A stretch of DNA of 18,906 bases from DATLFP01 sp035540955. GTDB taxonomy: Bacteria; Actinomycetota; Acidimicrobiia; Acidimicrobiales; CADCSY01. A model generated the notes under the pieces. It was given only the letters and a program-made list of their open reading frames with translations, made no database searches and was not told where the DNA came from. The translations under genes and the position numbers were made by a program. Shown piece after piece: positions 1 through 6,576 of the stretch (the stretch's first letter is position 1; each line of letters begins with the position of its first letter). The stretch covers positions 1 through 18,906 of the forward strand of contig DATLFP010000222.1 in assembly GCA_035540955.1 (NCBI GenBank). Direction: 5' to 3'.

Positions 1-181
1 GTCGAGGACGGCCGGATCTCGCGCATCGGCCGGGACCTCCCGGCCGACGGCGCCGGCGTGCTCGAGCTGCCGCGCGGCGCGATCGTGGCGCCCGGATTCA
101 TCGACGCGCACGTGCACCTGCGGGAGCCCGGCCAGGAGCACAAGGAGACGGTCGCCACCGGCGCCGCCGCCGCCGTGGCCG
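1..181 (+). pseudogene. pyrC: Dihydroorotase, N-terminal fragment (both ends cut)
   Basis: Frame 1 reads from the window edge into a clear amidohydrolase start: a short beta-rich lead-in (VEDGRISRIG), then FIDAHVHLREPGQEHKET around codons 33-50. The HxH pair is the metal-binding motif of dihydroorotase, which closes carbamoyl-aspartate to dihydroorotate in pyrimidine synthesis. In the family this is followed by a segment close to GGFTAVCMPNT. Here it stops at AAAAVAG near base 181, and the next codons (DPAPGAVPAP) bear no resemblance. The reading frame stays open to 1044 but encodes arginine-rich shadow sequence. The start codon lies left of the window. Identification of the fragment is strong. 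Whether the break is a real deletion or an assembly join cannot be told from here. Confidence 0.8.
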
Positions 182-910
182 GAGACCCCGCCCCAGGAGC
201 CGTCCCGGCCCCGGTGGCCCCTCGTCCTCGGCGCCGTCGCCGTCGTCCTCCTCGTCGCCCTCGGGGCCTACTGGGCGACCAGCCGCGACGGCGGCGAGGT
301 GACCGGGCCGGGCGCGAGCACAACCACCGTGGAGGCCACCACCTCGACCACCCTGGCGCCCGTCACCGTGGCGTCGATCGACCCACCCCGCATCGCGCAG
401 GGGGCGACCGACCAGATCCGGACGCTGCACGGGTCCGGGCTGCGGGACGGGATCACGGTGTCGCCCGGTGCCGGCGTGGCGGTGCGAGTCGAGCGGGTCT
501 CGTCCGACGGCGACACGGCGACGCTGCGGGTGACCGTGGCGCCGGCCGACGCCGGCCTGGGCGCCCGCGACGTCGTCGTCACCGACGGCGGGCGCTCGGC
601 GACCTGCCCGAGGTGCCTGGAGATCACTCGGCGGCCCACCATCACGTCGGTGAGGCCGGTCCGGGCCGTGGTGGGGTCGACGGTGAACGTGACGATCAGC
701 GGCCGGGGGTTCGCACCGGGCGCCACGGTGACGGTGAGCGGCACCGGCGTGAGCGTCCGGAGCTACCGGTCGCGCACCGAGACCGCCATCGTCGTAAGCA
801 TGGTCGTCGAGGGCACGGCCGCCACCACCGCACGCTCGGTCACGGTCGACAACGGCGACGGCGGCACGGCGGTGTGCGCCGCCTGCTTCTCCCCGTACAC
901 CATCGATTAG
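182..910 (+). CDS. Membrane-anchored IPT/TIG-like repeat protein (5' end missing)
   Basis: Frame 2 shows a polar, proline-rich stretch, then one hydrophobic segment (about 22 residues, WPLVLGAVAVVLLVALGAYW, bases 215-274). A Thr-rich linker follows, then two immunoglobulin-like repeats to the stop at 908-910. Each repeat opens with an IxxxxPxxxxxGxT-like strand (ASIDPPRIAQGATDQ; TSVRPVRAVVGSTVN) and has a G(R/S)GxxxGxxVT-like turn. Each ends in a Gly-Gly turn followed by CxxC (CPRC, CAAC). The layout suggests a short cytoplasmic tail, one membrane anchor and an extracellular adhesion or binding region. No start codon is convincing: the frame is open leftward into the pyrC fragment, so the true N-terminus was probably lost at the same junction. 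An in-frame GTG at 299 lies after the membrane segment and is an unlikely start. The function is unknown; the fold assignment is moderate. Confidence 0.6.
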   Translation, partial: ETPPQEPSRPRWPLVLGAVAVVLLVALGAYWATSRDGGEVTGPGASTTTVEATTSTTLAPVTVASIDPPRIAQGATDQIRTLHGSGLRDGITVSPGAGVAVRVERVSSDGDTATLRVTVAPADAGLGARDVVVTDGGRSATCPRCLEITRRPTITSVRPVRAVVGSTVNVTISGRGFAPGATVTVSGTGVSVRSYRSRTETAIVVSMVVEGTAATTARSVTVDNGDGGTAVCAACFSPYTID

Positions 911-1182
911 CGGGTCCGTCGAGCGGCGGCGTGCGACTCTTGCAGTGGCGCCAACGGTCCCGGCCGAACTCCGAGCGGGCGTCACCGTGGTCACCGTCCC
1001 GGTGTACTGGGATGGTGCGTGGCCGGGTGGCCGGAGGTTCATAGGAGGCAGTCCGGCCGTAGGAGAGTGGCGCGGCCGTGGCCTTCGAACATGTCGCAGA
1101 CCGGGCACTGCTCGTGGCTATGCGGTGTCGCCCGGATGGGGACATCGCCGACGACTGAAACGTCCACGGGGGAGGCTGACCG
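911..1182. other. Intergenic stretch, no supported gene
   Basis: This is about 270 bases between the TIG-like gene and the first TA module. Several long open frames cross it, but they are arginine- and proline-rich shadows. A 27-codon reading from GTG (about 1078) to the TGA near 1158, beginning VAFEHVADRALLV, has a protein-like composition. It could be the tail of a lost gene, but I cannot assign it. Confidence 0.4.
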
Positions 1183-1211
1183 TACAAGGCAATGTGTTCT
1201 CTCACCTTGTA
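1183..1211. promoter_or_regulatory. Inverted repeat before AbrB/MazE antitoxin gene, candidate operator
   Basis: TACAAGG (1183-1189) and CCTTGTA (1205-1211) form perfect 7-bp arms 15 bases apart. The site ends 12 bases before the antitoxin ATG. AbrB/MazE-type antitoxins commonly bind such sites in their own promoter, so this is a candidate autoregulatory operator. A weak -10-like TAAACT overlaps the right arm at 1210-1215. Confidence 0.45.
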
Positions 1212-1223
1212 AACTCAAGGGCC

Positions 1224-1466
1224 ATGCGACAGACAGGTGAGCTCCGGGTGTCCCAACGTGGCCAGATGAGCCTGCCGGCCTCGACGAGGCACCGATGGGG
1301 TCTGGACGAGGGTGGCGAGGTCGGGTATCTCGATCTCGGGGATGCGGTCCTGCTCATCCCGGGGGGAGTGGCCACCCTGCGTCGCCACCTGCTGGATGCC
1401 GTCACCGAAGCCGACTGGGCGAGCGCCCGAGCCGGGTTCGGCGACGACGACCTCGCCACGGAGTGA
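1224..1466 (+). CDS. AbrB/MazE (SpoVT-AbrB) family antitoxin
   Basis: This is an 80-residue protein. The swapped-hairpin DNA-binding pattern VSQRGQMSLPASTRHRWGL is at residues 9-27, followed by GGEVGYLDLGDAVLLIPGG, the usual beta strands of the SpoVT/AbrB fold. A short acidic and helical tail (DAVTEADWASARAG) would serve as the toxin-binding part. I chose ATG 1224 over the longer upstream reading because the fold begins right after it and an inverted repeat sits just upstream. The stop overlaps the next gene's GTG start (GTGA, 1463-1466), so the two are translationally coupled like a type II TA pair. Its expected role is to neutralise the partner and repress the operon. The family call is strong; the TA role is inferred from context. 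Confidence 0.8.
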   Translation: MRQTGELRVSQRGQMSLPASTRHRWGLDEGGEVGYLDLGDAVLLIPGGVATLRRHLLDAVTEADWASARAGFGDDDLATE

Positions 1467-1900
1467 CGCTTCTCGTCGACGACCACGTCCTGAGCGCCGT
1501 CCTCCGAGGAGACGGCCTCCCCGCTCCGGTGGACTCGGACCCGATCATCGCCACGACCGGATACTGGTACGTCCGCCTCTGCCAGGCTGTGCTGGGAGTC
1601 GCCGACAGGCCCGGGACGCTCTCGAGGCCTTTCATGGCCCTATCGAGTGGCCGCCGCGAACAGGCGCTCGGCGCCGTCCTTGAGCTGCCCGAGGAGATCG
1701 GACTCGTCAGCCTGCGCGAACTCGGGCCCGTGATCGGTCTTCTTCGGGCCCGGCATCAGCTGAACATCCTCAGCGCCGAGGCTGTTGCCGCAGCGGTGCA
1801 CCTCAATGCCACGGTGGCTCTGTCGGCGCGCTCGCCTCGCCTCGAAGAGGCACTGCGCGCCGAGGGCATGTCGTTCCACATCGTGGCCTCGATGCCTTGA
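1463..1900 (+). CDS. PIN-like (VapC-like) partner protein with degenerate active site
   Basis: This is a 145-residue protein from GTG 1463, overlapping the antitoxin stop by 3 bases. The start LLVDDHVLSAVLRG resembles the first beta strand and helix of PIN-domain toxins (family YLxDTSVL), with Asp6/Asp7. The C-terminal part LSAEAVAAAVHLNATVALSA (103-122) resembles the PIN segment LSxxDAxxAAxAxxxGATLxT, followed by PRLEEAL. At the positions where PIN nucleases carry the third and fourth acids, only Glu106 is present, and SARSPRL has none. So the fold looks PIN-like while the metal site looks incomplete. It may be a toxin with altered chemistry, an inactive binder, or a diverged family annotated as hypothetical. 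Coupling to the antitoxin gene supports a TA role. Confidence 0.6.
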   Translation: MTLLVDDHVLSAVLRGDGLPAPVDSDPIIATTGYWYVRLCQAVLGVADRPGTLSRPFMALSSGRREQALGAVLELPEEIGLVSLRELGPVIGLLRARHQLNILSAEAVAAAVHLNATVALSARSPRLEEALRAEGMSFHIVASMP

Positions 1901-1972
1901 GCTGCGGACCGAGCGCGCGTCGAGGAACCGGCGATACGTCGGCGACTCCTGTGGGCGGCACCCTTATGGGGC

Positions 1973-2539
1973 GTGGTCCGTTTGTCACTGCCCTTCGGGC
2001 ACACCGAGCGCCACCTCGGGCTCGTGCGCGACCCTGGGGTGTGGATGGAAGGCCCTCTCCAGCATCCCTTCGAGCGCGACCCACGGGTGATCACCCATCC
2101 CGACGTCGAAGGACCGCCTTTGACCGACGCGATGGTGACCCGAGCGGACTCCGTTCTGGGCCTGTCGCTTCCGAGCGCCTATCTCGCGCTGATGCGGCGC
2201 TGCAACGGCGGCTACCTCAAAGACACGGCCGTGCCGACGTCGCGTCCGACGAGTTGGGCCGCGGATCACGTCTCAATGTCGTCGATTCTCGGCGTACCGG
2301 CGGTAGGCGACGAGGGAAGGTACGGCACCGGCAGCGGCATCCTCTGCACTCCCTACATGACGCGCGAGTGGGGCCTGCCGCAGCGTCTGGTTCTGCTCGA
2401 CGGGGACGGGCATACATGGACCGCGCTCGACTACCGATTGGGAGCCGGCGAGCCGTCTGTCGCTTGGCTCGACGTCGAGGCTGGACATGAGCTGCTGATC
2501 GCCAGCTCGTTCGAAGCGCTCCTCAACAGCCGGCGGTAG
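1973..2539 (+). CDS. SMI1/KNR4 (SUKH) family protein
   Basis: The body matches the SUKH pattern: a helix with LGLSLPSAYLALMRRCNGGY (conserved LPxxYxxxxxxxNGG) about a third of the way in. It is followed by SSILGV, a Tyr/Gly-rich loop, EWGLPQRLVLLDGDGHTWTA and a closing DYR...PSVAWLDVE...FEALL. SUKH proteins often act as immunity proteins against polymorphic or contact-dependent toxins, or as adaptors. No cognate toxin is visible here. The start is uncertain: GTG 1973 gives 188 residues, while GTG 2039 or ATG 2045 gives about 165. The homologous part begins only near residue 30, so the shorter start is quite possible. It sits between two TA modules on the same strand. Confidence 0.75.
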   Translation: MVRLSLPFGHTERHLGLVRDPGVWMEGPLQHPFERDPRVITHPDVEGPPLTDAMVTRADSVLGLSLPSAYLALMRRCNGGYLKDTAVPTSRPTSWAADHVSMSSILGVPAVGDEGRYGTGSGILCTPYMTREWGLPQRLVLLDGDGHTWTALDYRLGAGEPSVAWLDVEAGHELLIASSFEALLNSRR

Positions 2540-2593
2540 GTGGCGAATGGCGGGGACGGCTCGCGCACGTGGTTATAGGCGGGCCCAGCGCAC

Positions 2594-2610
2594 GCCAGCT
2601 ATCCGCTGGC
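2594..2610. promoter_or_regulatory. Inverted repeat before vapBC, candidate operator
   Basis: GCCAGC-TATCC-GCTGGC is a perfect 6-bp inverted repeat with a 5-base centre, ending 17 bases before the antitoxin ATG. VapB-type antitoxins usually bind palindromes overlapping their own promoter, so this is a reasonable autoregulatory site. It could also form a small RNA hairpin. Confidence 0.4.
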
Positions 2611-2627
2611 TCTGATATCCTGGGGAG

Positions 2628-2834
2628 ATGTCTAAGACATCTGTCGAGGTCGATCCGGATATCGTCCGTCAGGCTGCGGCCATCCTCGGAACTCGGACCC
2701 TGCGCGAGACGATCGACGCCGCCTTGCGCGATGTCGTGAACGCGAAGCGGCGGCTTGAGCTCGTTGCCCTGCTGAGCGAGGAGGGGAGGTTCGACTTCGA
2801 CGCGGTAGAGGGGGCGTGGGGAGGCGACAGCTAG
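2628..2834 (+). CDS. vapB: VapB-family antitoxin
   Basis: This 68-residue protein opens with SKTSVEVDPDIVRQAAAILGT and continues TLRETIDAALRDVV. That is the ribbon-helix-helix-like DNA-binding start typical of actinobacterial VapB antitoxins. The tail is acidic and aromatic (EEGRFDFDAVEGAWGG), the usual toxin-binding segment. A clear Shine-Dalgarno sequence (GGGGAG, 2622-2627) touches the ATG closely. The stop codon directly abuts the GTG start of the PIN toxin with no gap, so the two are co-translated. It is expected to neutralise the VapC that follows and, with it, to repress the promoter. Confidence 0.85.
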   Translation: MSKTSVEVDPDIVRQAAAILGTRTLRETIDAALRDVVNAKRRLELVALLSEEGRFDFDAVEGAWGGDS

Positions 2835-3254
2835 GTGGCCCGCACTCGCTATCTCGTCGATACGAGCGTCTTCGGGCGGTTGTCGAAGCCGCAAGTAGCT
2901 GCCGCGTTCGCACCGATGGCCGCAACCGGCTTGGTCGGCCTCTGCGCACCGGTGGCATTCGAGCTTGGCTACACGGCGAGGGGCCCCGAGGACTACCGGG
3001 CGATGGCAGACGGACTCGGGTCGTTCCCGCAGATTCCCACGACCGACGCAGATCACCGGCGCGCTCTCGAGGTCCAGGCAGCCCTTGCTGCACGAAGCCA
3101 CCACCGAGCCCTCTCGCTCGTCGACGCGCTGGTTGCCGCCGCCGCCGAGGCTCGGGACCTGGTGGTGCTGCACTACGACGCGGACTTCGAGCTCGTCGCC
3201 GAGATCACGGGCCAAGCCCAGGAATGGGTGGTTCCACGCGGTACGGCGGATTGA
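2835..3254 (+). CDS. vapC: VapC-family PIN-domain ribonuclease toxin
   Basis: This 139-residue PIN-domain protein keeps all the expected acids: Asp9 in YLVDTSVF, Glu43 in FELG, Asp97 in LSLVDALVAAAA, and Asp115/Asp117 in HYDADFELVAEITG. The conserved Trp in the tail (QEWVVPRG) is also present. VapC toxins are Mg-dependent endoribonucleases that cut tRNA or rRNA and stop growth when free of VapB. GTG 2835 follows the vapB stop codon immediately. Length, motif order and gene order are typical, and the pair looks intact and probably functional. The RNA target cannot be read from sequence. Confidence 0.9.
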   Translation: MARTRYLVDTSVFGRLSKPQVAAAFAPMAATGLVGLCAPVAFELGYTARGPEDYRAMADGLGSFPQIPTTDADHRRALEVQAALAARSHHRALSLVDALVAAAAEARDLVVLHYDADFELVAEITGQAQEWVVPRGTAD

Positions 3255-3384
3255 GAGCCTTCGGCCCTGTCGCGGGCCCGGCGTTCTGTGACGGGTCCGC
3301 ACCGCTCGCAGGGACGCGGTTCTGGGGCAGGCGAATCGGGAACTGGGCCTTGCCTCCGCCGTGTGACACGGGGACGATTCCTGG

Positions 3385-3864
3385 ATGAACCTGAGGCTGG
3401 CGGACGAGTCGGATCACGCCGCGCTCGAGGAACTGCTGCTGGAGGCCGTCAACTGGAGCGCAGAGGGGACCCTCGTGACGCTGGACGACCTACGAGCGAA
3501 CGACACGCTCGTCCGATACGTCGACGACTGGCCACGGGATGACGATGCCGGTGTCATCGCAGAAGAGGCTGACCGTGTCGTGGGCGCTGCCTGGTTCCGA
3601 CGGTTCAGTCAAGACCGTCCGGGGTTCGGGTTCATCGATGAGTTCACCCCCGAGGTGTCGGTGGCCATCGCTCCAGGCTGGCGCGGCAAGGGCGCCGGAT
3701 CACAGTTGCTGGATGCGCTCATCGAGATCGGGCGAGAGCGGGGCTTTGAGGGACTCTCGCTGAGTGTCGACTCCCGGAATCAGGCCGTTCACTTGTACCG
3801 TCGTCTCGGATTCGTAGTTGATCGTGACGAAGACGGCTCGTACACCATGCGGCTCCAGCTCTGA
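3385..3864 (+). CDS. GNAT-family N-acetyltransferase
   Basis: This 159-residue single-domain GNAT protein transfers an acyl group from acetyl-CoA to an amine. The acetyl-CoA loop is RGKGAG at 100-105, preceded by the strand VSVAIAPGW and followed by the helix SQLLDALIEIGRERG. The C-terminal motif LSVDSRNQAVHLYRRLGF is the standard GNAT motif B region, with the Tyr that often acts as general acid. The N-terminus (LRLADESDHAALEELLLEAV) is the usual beta1-alpha1. The substrate is not predictable. It stands alone, 130 bases after vapC, and converges with the GrpB-like gene across a GC hairpin. Solitary GNATs near TA modules can be toxins, but no RHH antitoxin gene precedes this one, so ordinary acetylation is more likely. 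Confidence 0.85.
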   Translation: MNLRLADESDHAALEELLLEAVNWSAEGTLVTLDDLRANDTLVRYVDDWPRDDDAGVIAEEADRVVGAAWFRRFSQDRPGFGFIDEFTPEVSVAIAPGWRGKGAGSQLLDALIEIGRERGFEGLSLSVDSRNQAVHLYRRLGFVVDRDEDGSYTMRLQL

Positions 3865-3873
3865 TCAGGAGAC

Positions 3874-3894
3874 GGGCGCGCTGCGTGCGCGCCC
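3874..3894 (+). terminator. GC-rich hairpin after the GNAT gene
   Basis: GGGCGCGC (3874-3881), a 5-base loop TGCGT, and GCGCGCCC (3887-3894) form a perfect 8-bp stem starting 10 bases after the stop codon. There is no T-tract, as is common for actinobacterial hairpin terminators. It lies between two convergent genes and could serve either strand. Confidence 0.55.
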
Positions 3895-3980
3895 AGCCGG
3901 ACTGTTTCGGGGCGCGCTCGGCACGGCGACGGTGATGTCGTTCAGGGGGGCACTGCGAGGCCAGCGTTCCTCCTGAGGCA

Positions 3981-4556
3981 TCAGTCATCGCTCACGCCGT
4001 CGTGACCTCCGTCCTCACCACGCCGGGCGTCGGCGGCGATCGACCTGACCCCGATCGCACGGATGAAGTCGGACTTCGCGTCGGTGTACGCCCGACGGTC
4101 CTCCCGATGAGCGGCAGCAAGGGTCAGCTTGAGTTCCGCATACCGATCCCGGTCCTCGTCGTGCGCTCGAAGCCAGTCCCGAAAGCGGATGTGTCGATCC
4201 CACCACTCCGTGTTGGAGCGCTCGATGAGATGCACCTGGTGGCTTCGGCGACCGCCGATCCATCGCCTGAAGTAGCGGCGATCCGGCAACTCGTCCTCGA
4301 ACTCGGGAACGTACTCGTAGCCGAGCGATTCGACCGCGGAAACGATCTCCACGCTGTCGTCAAGGGTCCGAATGCCGACCTGGATGTCGATCACCGGCTT
4401 CGCCGCCAGGCCCGGGACGGCGGTGCTGCCGATGTGCTCTATCTCGACGACGAACGGAGCGAGGGCGACCCGGAGCTCCCGTTCGGCGTCGGCGAAGAAC
4501 TCCTCCCAACGCTGGTCGTAAGGGACCACCTCGATCGGGTCACCACGTTCTGGCAT
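3981..4556 (-). CDS. GrpB-family (UPF0157) nucleotidyltransferase-like protein
   Basis: This 191-residue protein carries the GrpB signature: VVPYDQRWEEFF near the start, then EHIGSTAVPGLAAKPVIDI at 40-58. The GS(44)T and later Asp57 pattern recalls the nucleotidyltransferase fold (GSxxxG...DID/DIQ). Further family features are YRYFRRW-like DRRYFRRW, HQVHLI, and a basic helical region YAELKLTLAAAHREDRRAYTDAKSDFI. The biochemical role of GrpB proteins is not settled. Despite the name it is unrelated to the GrpE chaperone. ATG 4556 fits the usual family N-terminus. The C-terminal tail of about 20 residues (ADARRGEDGGHDGVSDD) is polar and variable. It converges with the GNAT gene and diverges from the dioxygenase gene. 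Confidence 0.85.
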   Translation of the reverse strand: MPERGDPIEVVPYDQRWEEFFADAERELRVALAPFVVEIEHIGSTAVPGLAAKPVIDIQVGIRTLDDSVEIVSAVESLGYEYVPEFEDELPDRRYFRRWIGGRRSHQVHLIERSNTEWWDRHIRFRDWLRAHDEDRDRYAELKLTLAAAHREDRRAYTDAKSDFIRAIGVRSIAADARRGEDGGHDGVSDD

Positions 4557-4759
4557 CGACCTGATCTACACCTCGCCGCAGGATCGGTCAACGGTGATGG
4601 GTCCCGTTCCGTCGGCAGGCGACGCTCCGCGTCCTACCTCTCCGCCGGCGTTGAGGGATGCGCCCTGCTCCCGGAGCCGGTGGGTTATCGGGACGCGCCG
4701 CCGGTGGCTCTGAGCGCCGAGAACGCTGGCGGCCGACGGCCGGAACGGGAAAGGCTGGG

Positions 4760-5560
4760 GTGGTGCTGACCGAAGCAGAGATCGGACAGTTCGTCGCCGA
4801 CGGATTCGTGGCGATCCGCGACGCAGTACCCAAGCATGTCGCCGCCGCGTGCGTCGACGTCGTCTGGGCAGACCTGGGCGAACTCGGAATAGAGCGTGAG
4901 GACCGGGCGACGTGGACGAGGCCGCTGGTGTGGATTCCTTGCCCGGAGGGCGGCCCCTTCGTCGAGGCAGGGACGTCGCCGGTGCTGTGGGATGCCTACG
5001 ACCAGCTGATCGGCCCTGACCGGTGGCCACCGAGGCAGGGCGTGGGTGGCCACATCCCCGTGCGGTTTCCCGCCGAGGTGGACCCCGGGTACGCGGGGTG
5101 GCATTTCGATAGCGGCACGCCTCGGGGAGACAAGACGTGGGCCAGCGTGCACTCGCCCACCCGGGCCCTGCTGTCGCTGTTCCTGTTCACCGATGTGGGC
5201 GAGGACGACTCGCCCACCCTCCTCCTGCGAGGTAGTCACCTCGATGTGGCTGCGGTACTCGGAGGCGCCGGGGATGAAGGACTGGAGTGGTACTCGCTCG
5301 AGTCGCTCCTGCCGCCGGCCGCCTTCGAGCGGGAGATCGTGCCGGCCACAGGAGCGGCCGGCGACGTCTACCTCTGTCACCCTTTCCTGGTGCACCGGGC
5401 GTCGTGGCCCCACCGCGGCCGGACCCCACGGATCATCGCCCAACCGAGCGTCTGGCTGAAGGAGCCGTATGCGCTCGTCGACCCGGAGGCAGCCCTCCCT
5501 GTAGAGCAGGCGATCCTGCGCGGCCTCGGCCGCCCGTTGAGCACAAGGATGGCGGAATGA
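4760..5560 (+). CDS. Phytanoyl-CoA dioxygenase (PhyH) family protein
   Basis: This protein of about 266 residues is a non-haem Fe(II)/2-oxoglutarate oxygenase. It has the N-terminal PhyH helix LTEAEIGQFVADGFVAIRDAV, the iron triad His115-Phe-Asp117 in GWHFDSG and distal His212 in CHPFLVHRAS, and Arg224 in RTPRII as the likely 2-oxoglutarate carboxylate anchor. Between them lie LLSLFLFTDVGEDDSPTLL and RGSHLDV, the standard double-stranded beta-helix strands. It should hydroxylate a small molecule; the substrate is unknown. An in-frame reading extends left to 4658, but homology starts at LTEAE, so I chose GTG 4760 (GTG 4763 is equally possible, with AAAGG upstream). Its stop overlaps the methyltransferase start (ATGA), so the two act as one translational unit. 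Confidence 0.85.
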   Translation: MVLTEAEIGQFVADGFVAIRDAVPKHVAAACVDVVWADLGELGIEREDRATWTRPLVWIPCPEGGPFVEAGTSPVLWDAYDQLIGPDRWPPRQGVGGHIPVRFPAEVDPGYAGWHFDSGTPRGDKTWASVHSPTRALLSLFLFTDVGEDDSPTLLLRGSHLDVAAVLGGAGDEGLEWYSLESLLPPAAFEREIVPATGAAGDVYLCHPFLVHRASWPHRGRTPRIIAQPSVWLKEPYALVDPEAALPVEQAILRGLGRPLSTRMAE

Positions 5561-6378
5561 GCGACTACGTCGCCGTGAACCGGGCGAACTGGGACAGTCG
5601 GGTGCCCCACCACGTCGCCGCGTACGGGCTGGAGCTGTTCCGGGACGACCCTGAGCACCTGTCGGGCGTGGTGCGGTTCGACAGGCCGCGGCTGGGCAGT
5701 GTCGAGGGGCTCGATGTGGTGCACCTTCAGTGCCACATCGGGACGGACACCGTGTCGCTGGCCCGGCTCGGGGCGCGGTCGGTGACGGGGCTCGACTTCT
5801 CGGCTCCGGCTCTGGTCGCCGCGGCGGAGCTCGCGGCGACGGCCGGCGTCAAGGTCGACTTCGTCGAGAGCGAGCTCTACGCAGCGGTCGGGGCGCTGGG
5901 GGCCGGTCGGTTCGACCTGGTGTACACCGGGATCGGCGCGCTGTGCTGGCTCCCCGATGTCCGGCGATGGGCCGAGGTGGTGTCGGCGCTGCTTCGCCCC
6001 GGAGGTCGGCTGTTCATGCGCGAGGGGCACCCGGTGCTCTGGGCCCTCGACGATCCCCGGCCGGACGGTCTCCTGGTGCTCGCCTACCCGTACTTCGAGA
6101 CCGAAGGCGTTCCGTTCAGCGAGCCGGTGAGCTATGTCGAGCATGCCGGCACCCTTGCATCGCCAGAGATCGTCCACTTCAACCACGGGCTCGCCGAGAT
6201 CATCACCGCCGTAATGGACGCCGGTCTACGGCTTGTGGCCATCGAGGAACACGATTCGGTTCCGTGGAACCCACTGGGTGCCGCCATGGAGGAGATCGGC
6301 GGTGGCGAGTACCGGCTTCGTGAGGCGCCGGAACGGCTACCGGTCACATACACGCTCCAAGCCCTCAAGCCCACCTGA
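5557..6378 (+). CDS. Class I SAM-dependent methyltransferase
   Basis: This 273-residue protein has the Rossmann methyltransferase core. Motif I is VVHLQCHIGTDTVSLARLG at 54-72 (the family's variant of xDxGxGxG, with Cys-His instead of the usual glycines). Asp80 in VTGLDFS binds the ribose hydroxyls. FDLVYTGIGALCWL follows as the motif IV region, and LLRPGGRLFMREGHPV as the post-motif strand. The N-terminal YVAVNRANWDSRVPHH is typical of a widespread actinobacterial family annotated only as a class I methyltransferase. ATG 5557 overlaps the dioxygenase stop codon, so expression is coupled. Together they suggest hydroxylation followed by O-methylation of one metabolite, which is inference. The C-terminal domain with HDSVPWNPLG may recognise the substrate. 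Confidence 0.85.
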   Translation: MSDYVAVNRANWDSRVPHHVAAYGLELFRDDPEHLSGVVRFDRPRLGSVEGLDVVHLQCHIGTDTVSLARLGARSVTGLDFSAPALVAAAELAATAGVKVDFVESELYAAVGALGAGRFDLVYTGIGALCWLPDVRRWAEVVSALLRPGGRLFMREGHPVLWALDDPRPDGLLVLAYPYFETEGVPFSEPVSYVEHAGTLASPEIVHFNHGLAEIITAVMDAGLRLVAIEEHDSVPWNPLGAAMEEIGGGEYRLREAPERLPVTYTLQALKPT

Positions 6379-6576
6379 TGAACTCCGGCCGTACCCGCAC
6401 CCCACCCCGACCCCGAATAGTCCGAGCTGTAGCTCCCGTCGAGGCGCAGGGCGGCCCGCCAGCCGGCGATCTGGGATGGTGCCCCCTGCTCTACCGCGTC
6501 GTTGTCTAGGGACGGGCGCCGGGTTCCGTGGTTGACAGGCCGCGTTTGTCCGGCACCGCCGTTTTCCGATCAGCCG
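6379..6576. other. Intergenic stretch with no supported gene
   Basis: About 200 bases separate the methyltransferase from the frameshifted minus-strand gene. A minus-strand reading near 6385-6475 (IAGWRAALRLDGSYSS) has a protein-like look but no start or stop context. I see no hairpin, repeat or RNA gene that I would defend. Confidence 0.35.

Noticed and set aside
58..1044. 328-codon open frame on the plus strand continuing from the pyrC fragment
   Set aside because: After about codon 40 of this frame it is arginine/histidine-rich shadow of the TIG-like gene in frame 2; only the first part is real.
3385..3864. GNAT gene as a TacT/AtaT-type acetyltransferase toxin
   Set aside because: No ribbon-helix-helix antitoxin gene sits directly upstream in an overlapping arrangement; vapC ends 130 bases earlier and already has its own antitoxin.
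4002..4769. 255-codon plus-strand open frame
   Set aside because: It is antisense to the well-supported GrpB-family gene and has no motif of its own.
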